NCBI GenBank assembly: GCA_030537315.1
Contig: JAUNNZ010000006.1
Location: 1 to 64,000 of the forward strand
Direction of reading: 5' to 3'
DNA length: 64,000 nt
Source: Bacteroidia bacterium
GTDB lineage: Bacteria; Bacteroidota; Bacteroidia; Bacteroidales; UBA932
In this document: positions 7,790 to 16,795 of the stretch, piece after piece
Numbering within the stretch: the stretch's first letter is position 1
Layout: each line of letters opens with the position of its first letter
Translations under genes and position numbers: made by a program
The notes under the pieces: model-generated
Told to the model about the DNA's origin: nothing
Database searches by the model: none
Seen by the model: only the letters and a program-made list of their open reading frames with translations

Positions 7790-10285
7790 TTATTGAGTTT
7801 TAACATTCACTTTCACTGTTGCGAAATCAGAAGAGACGGAGAGCGTGGCTACGCCTGGCTTGTCCTTGATCGAGCGGATTACGGCCAGCGCCTTGCCGCT
7901 GAAGAGGGCCTTGTCGCTGCCTTTCAGGCAGGTGGTGTCGGCGGCGTTGCCGTTGTCAACGCCGACCAGTTCGCCTTCGCCGTCAACCTTGAAGTGCAGC
8001 ATATCCGTTGCTGTAGGAATCACGCGGCCGTTGGCGTCAAAGGCTTCCACCGTGACGTAGCTGAGGTCATAGCCGTCGGCTGAAATGGTGAGACGGTCAG
8101 GGGTGACCTTGAGGCCGACCGGGCTGCCGGTCGTATATCGCGCTTCGCGCGCCACCTCCACTCCGTCCTTATAGGAAACGGCCTCGATCTTTCCTGCCTC
8201 GAAAGGCACACCGAGCCACTGCACGTGCAGGACGTCGGCGGTCTTGCTCTGTCTTCCCAGCGATTTCCCGTTCACGAAAAGCTCGACTTCGTCGGCGTTG
8301 TTATAGTAGGCCCAGACATCTACGGGCTCGCCTTCGGTCCAGTTCCAATGAGGGAAGAGGTGGAGCACGGTGTCATCGGTCCATTCGGACTTGTACATGT
8401 AATAAGAGTCCTTTGGGAAGCCCGCGAGATCCACGATTCCGAAATAGCTGGAACGTGACGGCCATCCGTACGGAGTAGGTTCTCCGAGATAGTCGAAGCC
8501 TGTCCAGATGAAGGTGCCGGCCATGAAATCGCGGTCACGGATGGCCTTCCAGGCATCCTCATGGTAGTTCGCCCAGGAAGCGCAGCATGCGTCGTAGGCG
8601 GTGCACTGATGGTGTTCCGTCTCGTATGTCAGCCACCACTGTTCAGGGTGCTTTTCAAGATTTGTCGAAGGCTGGAAGTAGATTCCGCGGCTGTTGAGGC
8701 TGGAAACGGTTTCCGAGCCCAGGAGAGGCTTGCCTGCATACCACACGTGGCAGGAATCATAGTCCTGCGGATGGTAGTTGAAGCCATAGACATCGAGCAC
8801 GCCCGCACGCAGGAGATTGTTGTACGTGTTGGTCTCGTTGCAGCCCGCGGTGATCACGCGGGTGGAGTCCATCTCTCGCGCGAGAGCCACGATATGTTTG
8901 GTCAGCACTACGTTCGGATTGTCGTCACCGGCCTCATACTGAGGCAGCGAACTGAGGAAATTCATCAGAAGGTTGGCCTGCTCGGCAGAAAGGTTCTCGA
9001 TATTGTCTTCGTCTGAGTTCCACTGTTCGAGGATCTCATTGCCTACGCTCCACATTATCACTGAAGGATGGTTGCGGTCGCGCCGGATGAAGTCCTGCAG
9101 GTCACGCTGGTGCCATTCGTCGAAGAAGCGCGCATAGTCGAATTCCGTCTTGCGCTTGCGCCACATGTCGAATGCCTCGTCCATGACGAGGAAGCCCATC
9201 TCGTCGGCCAGGTTGAGAAGTTCCGGCGCCGGCGGGTTGTGGGATGTGCGGATGGCGTTCACGCCCATATCCTTGAGTATCTGCAGCTCACGCTCGAGGG
9301 CGCGGCGGTGCACTGCAGTGCCCAGGCAGCCCATATCGTGATGCAGACAGACTCCGAGCAGCTTGACGCCGCGCCCGTTGAGGAAGAATCCCTTCTCTGC
9401 GTCCCACGCCAGGGTGCGGAAGCCGAATTTCGTGGAATAAATGTCGCGTATTTCCTTTTCAGCCTTTACATAGGCTGTCACGCTATACTGATAGCAGTCA
9501 TCGATATCCCACAGGTGAGGAGATTTCACCTCGAGGTCGGCGGCCCAGAGGCCGGGTCCGACCTCGGCGGCCTCAGCGAATGCGGCCTTCCCGCCCTTGG
9601 CGTCCAGAATCTTGAAGCACACTCCGTTGGTGACGGTGCCCTCCACGGCCGCCTCTACGTGAACTCTTGCCTTGCCATCCGCAATCTCCGGCGTGGTGAC
9701 ATACAGTCCGTTGTAGGCGACGTGGTCCGGATTGACGGTGACGAGCCGGACGTTGCGGTAGATGCCGCAACCTGCATACCAGCGTGAATTCGGCTGGTCC
9801 GCGTTGTCGCAGCGCACCGCTATGGTGTTGACGCCTTCAGGAGAAAGAGCGTCGGTGATGTCGTAGGTGAAGGACGAATATCCGTAAGGGCGCGTGCCCT
9901 GCGCGATGCCGTTGACATAGACGGTGCTGTTCATGAAGACGCCGTCGAATTCGACGAAAACGCGTTTGCCTTCGGCCACGCCGGCAGGGGTGTCAAAGGT
10001 TTTCCTATACCAGCCTATGCCGCCCGGAAGCGCTCCGCCGCTCGGGGTGGAAGGGTTTGAGGCGGAGAATTCGCCTTCTACGCTCCAGTCGTGCGGCAGG
10101 TGGAGTTCGCGCCACGACGCGTCGTCAAAGCCGGTTTCGGCGTATGACGCGTCGTCGCCAAGCTGGAAACGCCAGCCGAAATTGAAATCCTCCGCGGTTC
10201 GCGGAGTTGCCGGCGTGCAGGCGGCCAGTATGACTGCGGCCGCGGCAGCGAGCAGGCTAGAAAGCGATTGTCTGTGCTTTACCAT
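7790..10285 (-). CDS. glycoside hydrolase family 2 (beta-galactosidase-like) lipoprotein
   Basis: Exported GH2 enzyme of 831 aa with lipobox LAAC at Cys23. Domains in order: sugar-binding jelly roll (about 32-190), immunoglobulin-like (195-295), TIM barrel (297-590) with acid/base Glu417 in WSVGNEI and nucleophile Glu525 in LLGSETVSS, then a DUF4982-like module and a bacterial-Ig-like tail. The set DEMGFLVMDEAFDMW is classic for Bacteroidetes GH2 beta-galactosidases. Its start overlaps the GH31 gene by 29 bp, giving translational coupling. Galactose on xyloglucan side chains is a reasonable substrate, but beta-glucuronidase or mannosidase activity cannot be excluded by eye. Confidence 0.9.
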   Translation of the reverse strand: MVKHRQSLSSLLAAAAAVILAACTPATPRTAEDFNFGWRFQLGDDASYAETGFDDASWRELHLPHDWSVEGEFSASNPSTPSGGALPGGIGWYRKTFDTPAGVAEGKRVFVEFDGVFMNSTVYVNGIAQGTRPYGYSSFTYDITDALSPEGVNTIAVRCDNADQPNSRWYAGCGIYRNVRLVTVNPDHVAYNGLYVTTPEIADGKARVHVEAAVEGTVTNGVCFKILDAKGGKAAFAEAAEVGPGLWAADLEVKSPHLWDIDDCYQYSVTAYVKAEKEIRDIYSTKFGFRTLAWDAEKGFFLNGRGVKLLGVCLHHDMGCLGTAVHRRALERELQILKDMGVNAIRTSHNPPAPELLNLADEMGFLVMDEAFDMWRKRKTEFDYARFFDEWHQRDLQDFIRRDRNHPSVIMWSVGNEILEQWNSDEDNIENLSAEQANLLMNFLSSLPQYEAGDDNPNVVLTKHIVALAREMDSTRVITAGCNETNTYNNLLRAGVLDVYGFNYHPQDYDSCHVWYAGKPLLGSETVSSLNSRGIYFQPSTNLEKHPEQWWLTYETEHHQCTAYDACCASWANYHEDAWKAIRDRDFMAGTFIWTGFDYLGEPTPYGWPSRSSYFGIVDLAGFPKDSYYMYKSEWTDDTVLHLFPHWNWTEGEPVDVWAYYNNADEVELFVNGKSLGRQSKTADVLHVQWLGVPFEAGKIEAVSYKDGVEVAREARYTTGSPVGLKVTPDRLTISADGYDLSYVTVEAFDANGRVIPTATDMLHFKVDGEGELVGVDNGNAADTTCLKGSDKALFSGKALAVIRSIKDKPGVATLSVSSDFATVKVNVKTQ

Positions 10286-13058
10286 CGTATTTTATGGTTT
10301 TAGGTTCAAGTCCTTCTCCGTGACAGGTAACCACGAAGGTGAATTCACGCTCGGAGGCCATTCCTTCAAACGACCCGCAGCGCTCTCCGACGGTCATCGT
10401 GCGGTTTTCTGCATTCCAGTCGAAGTCTATGCTGCTGTACGCGCCTTTTTCATAATTGTAGTTGGTGCCTTCATCCTCGTAGAGAGAGAAATGCGCGTCC
10501 TTGCCTCCGGTGACCTGGAACTGGAGGTCATTCTGAGCTTCCGCGGAGCTCTGGACATATTCTCCTACAGGATAGATCTGTCCGTCGCGGACGAAAATCG
10601 GAATATGGGAATAAGGAGCCTCGGCGACAATGGTGCGGCCGCCTTCGATGGCTTCATTGTGTCCGAGCAGGTACCATTCGCCTTCAGGCAGGTAAACCTC
10701 GCGGCTGCGGGCCTTGTATTCATACACCGGGCAGACGAGAAGAGCGTCGCCGAACAGATATTCGTCATCGGTGTTGCAGGCGACAGGGTCGTCAGGGAAG
10801 TCCATCACGAGTGGGCGCATCATCGTGTAGTCCTCGAAATGGACGCGTGCCGCAAGCGTGTAGATGTATGGCAGAAGCATATAGCGCATCTGGTTGGCTA
10901 TAAGGATTGCCTTGTAGGCGTCGGATCCTTCAGGGACGACGAGCCATGGCTCACGGAACGGGAACTGGCCGTGTGCGCGGTAGAGCGGGGTGAGGAAGCC
11001 CCATTCGTGCCAGCGTGCCTGCATCTCCATCCATTCCTCCATATCGGCATTGATCTTTCCTGTGCCGTTGTAGAGATTCATTGCGTTGACGAAACGGTTC
11101 TCCACAGAGAAGCCGCCTATGTCCTGACCCCAGAACGGGATACCGGAGATGGAATAGTTGAGTCCGGCGCTGATCTGCGCCTTCATATCCTCCCAGCGCG
11201 TGCCGATGTCGCCGCTCCAGGATGCGGTCGAATAGCGCTGGAGGCCCGCGAAACCGTTGCGGGTGAGCAGGAAGACGCGGGTGTCCGGGTCATATCCGCG
11301 CTGGCCTTCGTAGATGGCCTGCGCGTTCATCAGCGCATACGCGTTGAAATATTCTGTCGATGTGCCCAGGGCGGTAGGACCGCACATCGCCTTGCGATAG
11401 TCCATATCGGTGCAGTCGTGGATGTTCGGCTCGCTGGCGTCCATCCACCAGGCGTCCACGCCGAGAGGGGCGAGGTGGTCGCGCATCTGGCCCCAGAAGA
11501 GCTTGCGCGCGCCGTCCGCGTATGCGTCATAGAAGGACTGCTCGTAGCCGAGCCAGTCGATGACGCTGTCGCGGATGGCTGTCTGATATATCCAGCCTTT
11601 TTCGTCCATTTCCTTGAAATGGTCGGTGTAGCGGTAGAATTTCGGCCAGACGGAAATCATGAAGCGGCCGTTCATCGCGTGTATGCTGTCAACCATTCCC
11701 TTCGGGTCAGGGAAACGGGCGGCGTCGAACTCGTGGCTGCCCCACTGGTCAGGCAGCCAGTACTGCCAGTCCTGGACGATATTGTCAACTGCGATGCCGC
11801 GGTCGCGGAACTCCTTGAGAGTGCCGACAACCTCGGCCTGTGAGGTATAGCGCTCGCGGCTCTGCCAATAGCCCAATGACCATTTCGGCATTATCTGAGC
11901 CTTTCCCGTGAGGGTGCGGTAGCCTCCGATGACTTCATCGATGTCGTCACCTGCAATGAAATAATAGTCTATCTGCCGCTGCATCTCGCCCCACCAGCTC
12001 ATCTTGGCCTGCTCGGCCTCGTCGGCAGGGGAGAGGGCGCGGAGTCCGCAGTAGCTCACTCCGCCGTCCGGCAGCCATTCGATTCGGATGGGAACTTTTA
12101 CGCCTGCCTGCAGGTCCGCTTCGAACTTGCGCGCGTTGGGATTCCAGGCGGTGCGCCATACTTCAGGCATAACCTCCTTGCCATCGACGAAAACCTTCGT
12201 GTATCCGGCGTAATAGAGGCGGAAACGGTATGTACCCGTTTGCGATGGCTCAAGGAAACCCTCGTAGGTAACCTTCGAACCGTTGAAATTGAATCCTTCC
12301 GGAGAATTCATGACTACGTCGCACTGCGGGGTGCGGAGGTATTCCTGGTTGAGGCCTGGCTCGCGGCGGACAAGTGTCTCGCCGCGGAAAGGCACGTACG
12401 TGCCGGTGAGTGCGCCTTCGGCGCCGTCCTTGTCATAAAGCGTGAACACTTTCTCAAGAGATTCATAATCCCTCGGGTCACCCCAGCGGCAGAAACTGTA
12501 ACTGTCCCAGAGTATGCCGTATTTCTTTGAAGAAACTACGAAAGGCACGCTGATCTTCGTGTTGTACTGGAAAAGTTCCTCGTTGCGGCCCTTGTAGTTC
12601 CATTCGTCGGCCTGGTGCTGGCCGAGTCCGAAGAATCCCTCGCTGTCGTCCGATGCGAAAACCTGACGTACTGTCCAAGCCCTGTCACCGTCAACTTCGA
12701 CAGGGGAGAACTCCCTTCGGTCCTCCATTGTGACGGGCTCGCCGCATGCGTTGAAATATGACACTGAGCCGGTCCTGTTGTCTATGACCGCCTTGTATCT
12801 TGACGTGGAGATTTCTGTCGATGCGTCGGTCTTTATGACTTCGGCCCCGGCGGCGGACTTCTGAGGAACGATTATCAGCGAAGGCCTGGTTGAGAATTTT
12901 CCGCCCTTGGGTATGGCCGTGACGTGGAAGATCCCTTCGCCGACCGCCTGGACTCTGACTCTGGTCCCGTCGTCGGTGGTGACCTCAGCTCCATTCCTGA
13001 CCGTGCCGCAGCTGATGACAAGGCTGCAGCAGGCAAGGATCGATAAGATTTTTTTCAT
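10257..13058 (-). CDS. GH31 alpha-xylosidase, PA14-containing lipoprotein
   Basis: Exported GH31 enzyme of 933 aa, lipobox VISC at Cys17. An N-terminal beta-sandwich is interrupted by a PA14-like insert (about 235-350, GFLEPSQTGTYRFRLYYAG), as in alpha-xylosidases of xyloglucan loci. The TIM barrel carries nucleophile Asp540 (WWMDASEPN) and acid/base Asp617 (SWSGDIGTRW); PFWGQDIGGF follows, and a DUF5110-like domain ends the protein. The expected reaction is release of alpha-xylose from xyloglucan oligosaccharides. It is the first gene of the operon, read divergently from the HTCS gene. The ATG at 13058 is about 33 nt from a -7 box. An alpha-glucosidase is the alternative. Confidence 0.88.
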   Translation of the reverse strand: MKKILSILACCSLVISCGTVRNGAEVTTDDGTRVRVQAVGEGIFHVTAIPKGGKFSTRPSLIIVPQKSAAGAEVIKTDASTEISTSRYKAVIDNRTGSVSYFNACGEPVTMEDRREFSPVEVDGDRAWTVRQVFASDDSEGFFGLGQHQADEWNYKGRNEELFQYNTKISVPFVVSSKKYGILWDSYSFCRWGDPRDYESLEKVFTLYDKDGAEGALTGTYVPFRGETLVRREPGLNQEYLRTPQCDVVMNSPEGFNFNGSKVTYEGFLEPSQTGTYRFRLYYAGYTKVFVDGKEVMPEVWRTAWNPNARKFEADLQAGVKVPIRIEWLPDGGVSYCGLRALSPADEAEQAKMSWWGEMQRQIDYYFIAGDDIDEVIGGYRTLTGKAQIMPKWSLGYWQSRERYTSQAEVVGTLKEFRDRGIAVDNIVQDWQYWLPDQWGSHEFDAARFPDPKGMVDSIHAMNGRFMISVWPKFYRYTDHFKEMDEKGWIYQTAIRDSVIDWLGYEQSFYDAYADGARKLFWGQMRDHLAPLGVDAWWMDASEPNIHDCTDMDYRKAMCGPTALGTSTEYFNAYALMNAQAIYEGQRGYDPDTRVFLLTRNGFAGLQRYSTASWSGDIGTRWEDMKAQISAGLNYSISGIPFWGQDIGGFSVENRFVNAMNLYNGTGKINADMEEWMEMQARWHEWGFLTPLYRAHGQFPFREPWLVVPEGSDAYKAILIANQMRYMLLPYIYTLAARVHFEDYTMMRPLVMDFPDDPVACNTDDEYLFGDALLVCPVYEYKARSREVYLPEGEWYLLGHNEAIEGGRTIVAEAPYSHIPIFVRDGQIYPVGEYVQSSAEAQNDLQFQVTGGKDAHFSLYEDEGTNYNYEKGAYSSIDFDWNAENRTMTVGERCGSFEGMASEREFTFVVTCHGEGLEPKTIKYDGKAQTIAF

Positions 13059-13090
13059 CTGGATTGACTGTTCTGTGATTCTCGGTGACC

Positions 13091-13111
13091 CAAATATATG
13101 AAATATATTTG
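13091..13111. promoter_or_regulatory. palindromic divergent -7 boxes between GH31 and HTCS
   Basis: CAAATATAT (13091-13099) and ATATATTTG (13103-13111) form a perfect 9-bp inverted repeat around GAA. Each arm contains TATATTTG, a TAnnTTTG element, reading outward in opposite directions. The minus-strand copy is well placed for the GH31 operon. The plus-strand copy is far upstream for the HTCS, which has a better promoter at 13151-13181. The palindrome may also be a regulator site. Confidence 0.5.
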
Positions 13112-13143
13112 TGAATATGTTTCGATTTTTGACTTTCAGAACG

Positions 13144-13181
13144 TCAAATATTTGAAACTTTCAAAAATTGTCTTAAATTTG
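13144..13181 (+). promoter_or_regulatory. HTCS promoter with overlapping palindrome
   Basis: TTTG at 13151-13154, 19 bp, then TAAATTTG at 13174-13181 is a consensus promoter; transcription should start near 13188, about 14 nt before the ATG. The -33 box is embedded in the 12-bp palindrome TCAAATATTTGA (13144-13155), which could be an operator. Confidence 0.65.
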
Positions 13182-13201
13182 TAATTGATACAATTATAGT
13201 T

Positions 13202-16200
13202 ATGAAGAAAAGTATATTGTTATTTGCAGCAGCGGTTTCGTTGAGTGGGATCTTTTCTGCTCATTCAAGCGCAGCTGACCACTTCAGTTATCAATTTTTT
13301 CCACCAGGTTCGGACATTCCGACTACTGTTACCGGCATATACTGCCAGCCACGCGGCTATGTCTGGCTGTCTTCTCTGGAGGGCCTGACAAAATTGGACA
13401 ATTATCAGCAGCACCTGTATCTGTATGATGCCGCCGATGAGCGTTCTCTTCCGTCAAACTCCGTTTACAGCGTATTTGCCGACAAGGCGGACAACGTATG
13501 GGCGATGACGGAACGCGGGGTGGCGCGCTACAATGTCCCGACCGACGACTTCGACCGTTTCGACTTCATAGCCTTCAGCGCATTTGCGGACGGCAAGGGC
13601 TGCTATTTCGGACAGCTTGACACTCTCAGGAAGTATGATTACGATACCAGAACGATAAATGAAGTCCGTCCGCTCGCCAGCGAGAGGCCTTTCAAAATTG
13701 ACAAGATGCTTTCGTGGACATCCGGAAGGATGCTCCTCTTCTCGAGGAATCGTGGTATCCTCATATATGATCCGAATTCGGATACCGTCATAAATCCGCC
13801 GGTGAACCTGTCCCATTGCTCGGATATCTTCGTTGACTCCCGCTTTTATGTCTATGCGGCCAGCAGGGCGGAGGGCTTCGAGGTATATGGCAGCAACCTT
13901 GAACTGATCGGCAGCTATACGAAAGAGAACAGCGGCCTGGTAAGCAACTTCGTCAATGCTTTTACCGAGCAGAAAGGCTATATATATATAGGTACGCTGC
14001 ACGGAATGAGTGTATATTACCCTGAATCCGGCGCGATCACTTCTCTCAAGCACGATTTCGACGGAGGGATGTCACTGCCGGCCAATTCTGTGATTTCACT
14101 TGCCACGGACGATGCGGGCGTGATATATGCCGGGCGCGCGAAGGGCGGCCTCTTCACGATGGTCCGCTCAAAGGCAGCTGAATACAGCATAACGGATGGT
14201 GTCGGTGCTCTCTGTCCCGACGGACTGAACGATATTTTCCAATACGGCTCCGACAACCGCATCTGGTGCGCTACCGACGGATGCGGCATTGCCAGCTATG
14301 ATCCCGAGACGGAAGCCTTCCGCAGATACCCATCGACTGCAGATATGAAACCTGTGTCGCTGGCAAGGCTTCATGACGGGAAACTTCTGTTTTTTGACTA
14401 CCCTAAGCGGTTCTGCACCTTTGACCCTTCAAACGGTGCTGTAGCTCCTTTCAAATTCGGAGATCCGATTCTGGACCAGCCTAACCCCGGAATAACCTAT
14501 GAGGTGATCCAGGGGCAGGGAAGTCTGGTCTATATATCCACGGGCAATTCATTCTACACATACGATTCAGCCAGCAGGGAACTCCGTACGGTTTCAATCC
14601 CCGCCGGAACCACCTCGACTTCCAGGATAATCGCCGCTTCCGGCAATAATTCCTCACAGTATTTCAACAATACGCGCTTCCTCTTCAAGTATGACACCAA
14701 CTCCAAGCTTCTGAATGTCGTTTATGACCTCGGTCCGGATGTCCGCATATATTCCACTGCGTTCGACGGAGGAGAGCATCTCTGGATGGCGACTGAGGAA
14801 GGCCTTGCAGTATATAACCTGTGGTCAAACACCTATGAACTGATTGAAAACGAGTTCATTAAGGGTGCCAGGGGCGTACTTGCCGACAAGAACGGAAAGG
14901 TATGGGTCTCCACTATACACGATGTTTTCGTATACAACCCTTCCACCAGGTCATTCTACCGTCTTGACGTTGCCGACGGCATATCGTCGTCATCTGGATT
15001 CAATCCCAAGCCTTGTCTGCTTTCTTCAAGCGGCGACGTCTATCTTGCGGGCTCGACTCACCTTGTAAGGATCGATTCCGATTTCTCAATCCGTCCGCAG
15101 GACACTCCTGTCATTGTGCTTGAGTCCGTCAGCGTGGATGGCGTCAAACTTCAGGACCTGAACAGGTTAAAGGTCAAGTCCACTACAAGCGATGTTGAGA
15201 TAAAGGTGTTTGTCAATGAGGATGTTGTACGCTCGAACAAGAAGTACCGCTTCAAATTGAACAATACGGTTTATGATAATGACGAGCCTGTATTGCGTCT
15301 TTCTTCCTGCAATCCGGGTAACTACGGCATAGACGTGTCCTGCTCGACGGGCAACTGCGGGTGGACCGACTGGCAGACGGTGGGCAGAATTTCCGTTACA
15401 AACCAATGGTTCGAGTCCTGGTGGTTCTTTGTGATATGCCTGCTGCTTGCACTTGCCGCCTTCGGTTATCTGTATTTTGCGAAATTCTCGAATCAAAAGA
15501 CAGGCAACGCCAAGGACAAACCTTCTGAAACTCCATCTGCAGACCAGGAGCGTCTTAACAATCTGGTCAACCTCAGTCACGATCTGAGAACTCCGCTTAC
15601 ACTTATCATAGGTCCGCTGGAGAATGTACTGAAGGATATTCCGGAGGGCGACCCTAACGAGAAGCGTATCAAGGGCGTATTCAAGCAGGCGGTCCGTATG
15701 AAGACGATTCTCAATGACTTCTTCGCTGGAGAAGACATTGAGGCGGCGGTGCCGGCTGTTGCTGCGGCTCCTGCTGAAAAGGAGACTTCGGCACTTCGGC
15801 CGGTTACACCTGAGCAGCAGAGCGTGCCTGTAGTGTCGACTGAGGAGGCAGAGAAGGCCAAGTCAGAAGAAAATGCAGGGCCGGTTCCAGATCAGGTGGG
15901 CATTGCGAAGGAACGTCTGGAAACCGTTTCTCTCAGCAGCCTTCTTCCTACAAAGGAAGAGTATTCTTCCGTTGTCGAATTGAAAGATGCTTCGATTCTT
16001 CTCGTGGAGGATGATATCGAACTGCGCAGATATGTGCGTGATGAGTTGAAGGACGATGTCAAGCAGGTGTTCGTGGCCGGAAACGGCATTGAAGCCATCG
16101 AAGTACTCAACCGACAGAATATCGACATCATCGTCAGTGACGTGATGATGCCGGAGATGGACGGCTTCGCACTTTGCCGCTATGTCAAGACGACCGTCTC

Positions 16201-16759
16201 AATAAGCCATATCCCTGTTATTCTGCTTACCGCACGAACAGATGAAAACAGCCGCATCCTCGGTTACAAGAACGGTGCGGATGATTATATCACCAAGCCG
16301 TTTGACCTCAATCTGCTGAAGACGGCCATTACCAACCTCTTCCTCAGCCGTGCTCTTGTCAGGAAACGCTATTCTACCGAGGGCGCTATCCCTGATTCGC
16401 GCGAGACGACATTCAGCTCTGCTGATGAAAACTTTATGACATCGTTCGAAAAACTCGTTCGCGACAACATAGGAAATGCCGATCTCGATATGAGAATGCT
16501 GGTGGAGGGAATGAATATGAGCCGAACCGTATTATACAATAAGGTAAAGCAGCTCACCGGTATGAACCTTCAGAATTACGTAAACAAGTGCCGGATGGAG
16601 TATGTGATTGAAAAGATGCGTACCACCGACCTTCCTCTTGCTGAGATTGCAGAGCAGTCGGGCTTCAATTCTCCTCGCTACTTCAGCACATCATTCAAGA
16701 ACTACACCGGAATGACACCGTCACAATACAAGAAGGAGGGCATAGATGCGGGTAAATAA
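13202..16759 (+). CDS. HTCS-type regulator lacking the HATPase_c domain
   Basis: Membrane regulator of 1185 aa. Order: signal segment; two-component propeller repeats (about 30-620); Y_Y_Y-like domain (about 640-730); membrane helix (about 740-762, FVICLLLALAAFGYLYFA); HisKA helix with His793 in NLSHDLRTPLT; a low-complexity Ala/Pro/Glu linker (about 845-925); receiver (930-1050) with Asp937, Asp980 (SDVMMPEMDG) and Lys1032 (ITKPFD); AraC-type HTH (about 1080-1180). In normal HTCS proteins a 120-aa or longer ATP-binding domain with N, G1 and G2 boxes lies between HisKA and receiver; here none of these motifs exists, with no frameshift. It is divergent from the GH31-GH2-esterase operon, its likely target. 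It may be phosphorylated in trans or work by conformational signalling alone. Confidence 0.9.
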   Translation: MKKSILLFAAAVSLSGIFSAHSSAADHFSYQFFPPGSDIPTTVTGIYCQPRGYVWLSSLEGLTKLDNYQQHLYLYDAADERSLPSNSVYSVFADKADNVWAMTERGVARYNVPTDDFDRFDFIAFSAFADGKGCYFGQLDTLRKYDYDTRTINEVRPLASERPFKIDKMLSWTSGRMLLFSRNRGILIYDPNSDTVINPPVNLSHCSDIFVDSRFYVYAASRAEGFEVYGSNLELIGSYTKENSGLVSNFVNAFTEQKGYIYIGTLHGMSVYYPESGAITSLKHDFDGGMSLPANSVISLATDDAGVIYAGRAKGGLFTMVRSKAAEYSITDGVGALCPDGLNDIFQYGSDNRIWCATDGCGIASYDPETEAFRRYPSTADMKPVSLARLHDGKLLFFDYPKRFCTFDPSNGAVAPFKFGDPILDQPNPGITYEVIQGQGSLVYISTGNSFYTYDSASRELRTVSIPAGTTSTSRIIAASGNNSSQYFNNTRFLFKYDTNSKLLNVVYDLGPDVRIYSTAFDGGEHLWMATEEGLAVYNLWSNTYELIENEFIKGARGVLADKNGKVWVSTIHDVFVYNPSTRSFYRLDVADGISSSSGFNPKPCLLSSSGDVYLAGSTHLVRIDSDFSIRPQDTPVIVLESVSVDGVKLQDLNRLKVKSTTSDVEIKVFVNEDVVRSNKKYRFKLNNTVYDNDEPVLRLSSCNPGNYGIDVSCSTGNCGWTDWQTVGRISVTNQWFESWWFFVICLLLALAAFGYLYFAKFSNQKTGNAKDKPSETPSADQERLNNLVNLSHDLRTPLTLIIGPLENVLKDIPEGDPNEKRIKGVFKQAVRMKTILNDFFAGEDIEAAVPAVAAAPAEKETSALRPVTPEQQSVPVVSTEEAEKAKSEENAGPVPDQVGIAKERLETVSLSSLLPTKEEYSSVVELKDASILLVEDDIELRRYVRDELKDDVKQVFVAGNGIEAIEVLNRQNIDIIVSDVMMPEMDGFALCRYVKTTVSISHIPVILLTARTDENSRILGYKNGADDYITKPFDLNLLKTAITNLFLSRALVRKRYSTEGAIPDSRETTFSSADENFMTSFEKLVRDNIGNADLDMRMLVEGMNMSRTVLYNKVKQLTGMNLQNYVNKCRMEYVIEKMRTTDLPLAEIAEQSGFNSPRYFSTSFKNYTGMTPSQYKKEGIDAGK

Positions 16760-16795
16760 GGGGTAGTTGAGATTCACCAAGATATATGCACTGAT

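Noticed and set aside
9924..11843. Long plus-strand open frame of 639 codons across the GH31 and GH2 genes
   Set aside because: It is antisense to two genes with complete catalytic motifs, has no family resemblance and reflects the low number of stop codons opposite G/C-rich coding sequence.
15700..15990. Frameshift or pseudogene in the HTCS gene to explain the missing HATPase
   Set aside because: The frame is continuous, no HATPase remnant appears in the other frames at this place, and the receiver and HTH downstream are intact.
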